NCBI GenBank assembly: GCA_008711295.1
Contig: VUYV01000216.1
Location: forward strand, 1,235,802 to 1,299,801
From: Anarhynchus alexandrinus
Taxonomy: Eukaryota; Chordata; Aves; Charadriiformes; Charadriidae
DNA: 64,000 bases
Direction of reading: 5' to 3'
Part shown: positions 63,855 through 64,000 of the stretch, piece after piece
Position numbering within the stretch: position 1 is the first letter of the stretch
Layout of the letters: every line of letters begins with the position of its first letter
Made by a program: the position numbers and the translations under genes
The notes under the pieces: model-generated
Database searches by the model: none
What the model was told of the DNA's origin: nothing
Seen by the model: the letters and a program-made list of their open reading frames with translations, nothing else

Positions 63855-64000
63855 AAACACAGGAGTGAGGTTAAGTAACTTGATTTTTTTCTGTCATCAT
63901 GTCAATTGGAGTGGGCTGTCCTACAGTGGTGCTATTTATGCCTTTTTCAAAAAAACAACAAAACGCTGTTTTTAAAAAATTTACTCATAGGACAGAAATT

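Noticed and set aside
1..64000. CRISPR arrays, operons, ribosome binding sites, bacterial or phage genes
   Set aside because: No spaced direct repeats, no dense coding and clear avian retrotransposons; the DNA is vertebrate nuclear.
1..64000. Endogenous retrovirus or long terminal repeats
   Set aside because: No matched terminal repeats, primer binding site or retroviral protein block found on either strand.

Overview
The window looks like nuclear DNA from a bird. The best evidence is four fragments of the CR1 retrotransposon, three of which keep the 3' terminal sequence typical of avian CR1 (near 13.1, 54.0 and 63.8 kb). The rest is A/T-rich single-copy DNA with short microsatellites and decayed older LINE and SINE copies. 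Two isolated N bases (28500 and 34116) suggest a draft short-read assembly with one-base placeholder gaps.

I found no convincing protein-coding exon, tRNA, rRNA, snRNA or known microRNA. The longest open frames (181 to 234 codons) lie in locally G/C-rich or stop-poor stretches, show no recognisable domain, and are near the length expected by chance in 64 kb. I read the window as a gene desert or the inside of a very large intron.

Layout. 1-5.5 kb: undescribed A/T-rich DNA with one possible MIR/L2-like scrap. 5.5-6.0 kb: fossil LINE reverse transcriptase, plus strand. 9.4-10.7 kb: a pyrimidine tract followed by the most CpG-rich block of the window, with TCF/LEF-, forkhead- and homeodomain-type sites, the best candidate for a regulatory element or non-coding promoter. 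13.1 kb: short CR1 tail. 17.5 kb: probable tRNA-derived SINE remnant. 18.5-20.4 kb: two ancient CR1/L3-type LINE copies in opposite orientation, 3' ends facing each other. 21.2-21.8 and 27.5-28.0 kb: two more G/C-rich blocks. 28.3-28.7 kb: a 218-bp sequence present twice in tandem with a single N between the copies, probably an assembly artefact. 30.6 kb: CR1 lacking its usual 3' end. 32.4-32.7 kb: a cluster of homeodomain-like sites. 48.8-49.8 kb: a G/C-rich block with the longest open frame. 50.0-50.7 kb: another ancient antisense LINE. 51.2 kb: an old L2/MIR-type tail. 54.0 and 63.8 kb: CR1 tails.

No gene pathway can be described. What the window records is retrotransposon history, several blocks that could be conserved regulatory DNA, and two assembly scars. 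All family assignments come from reading the sequence against remembered family features, and no database search was made.
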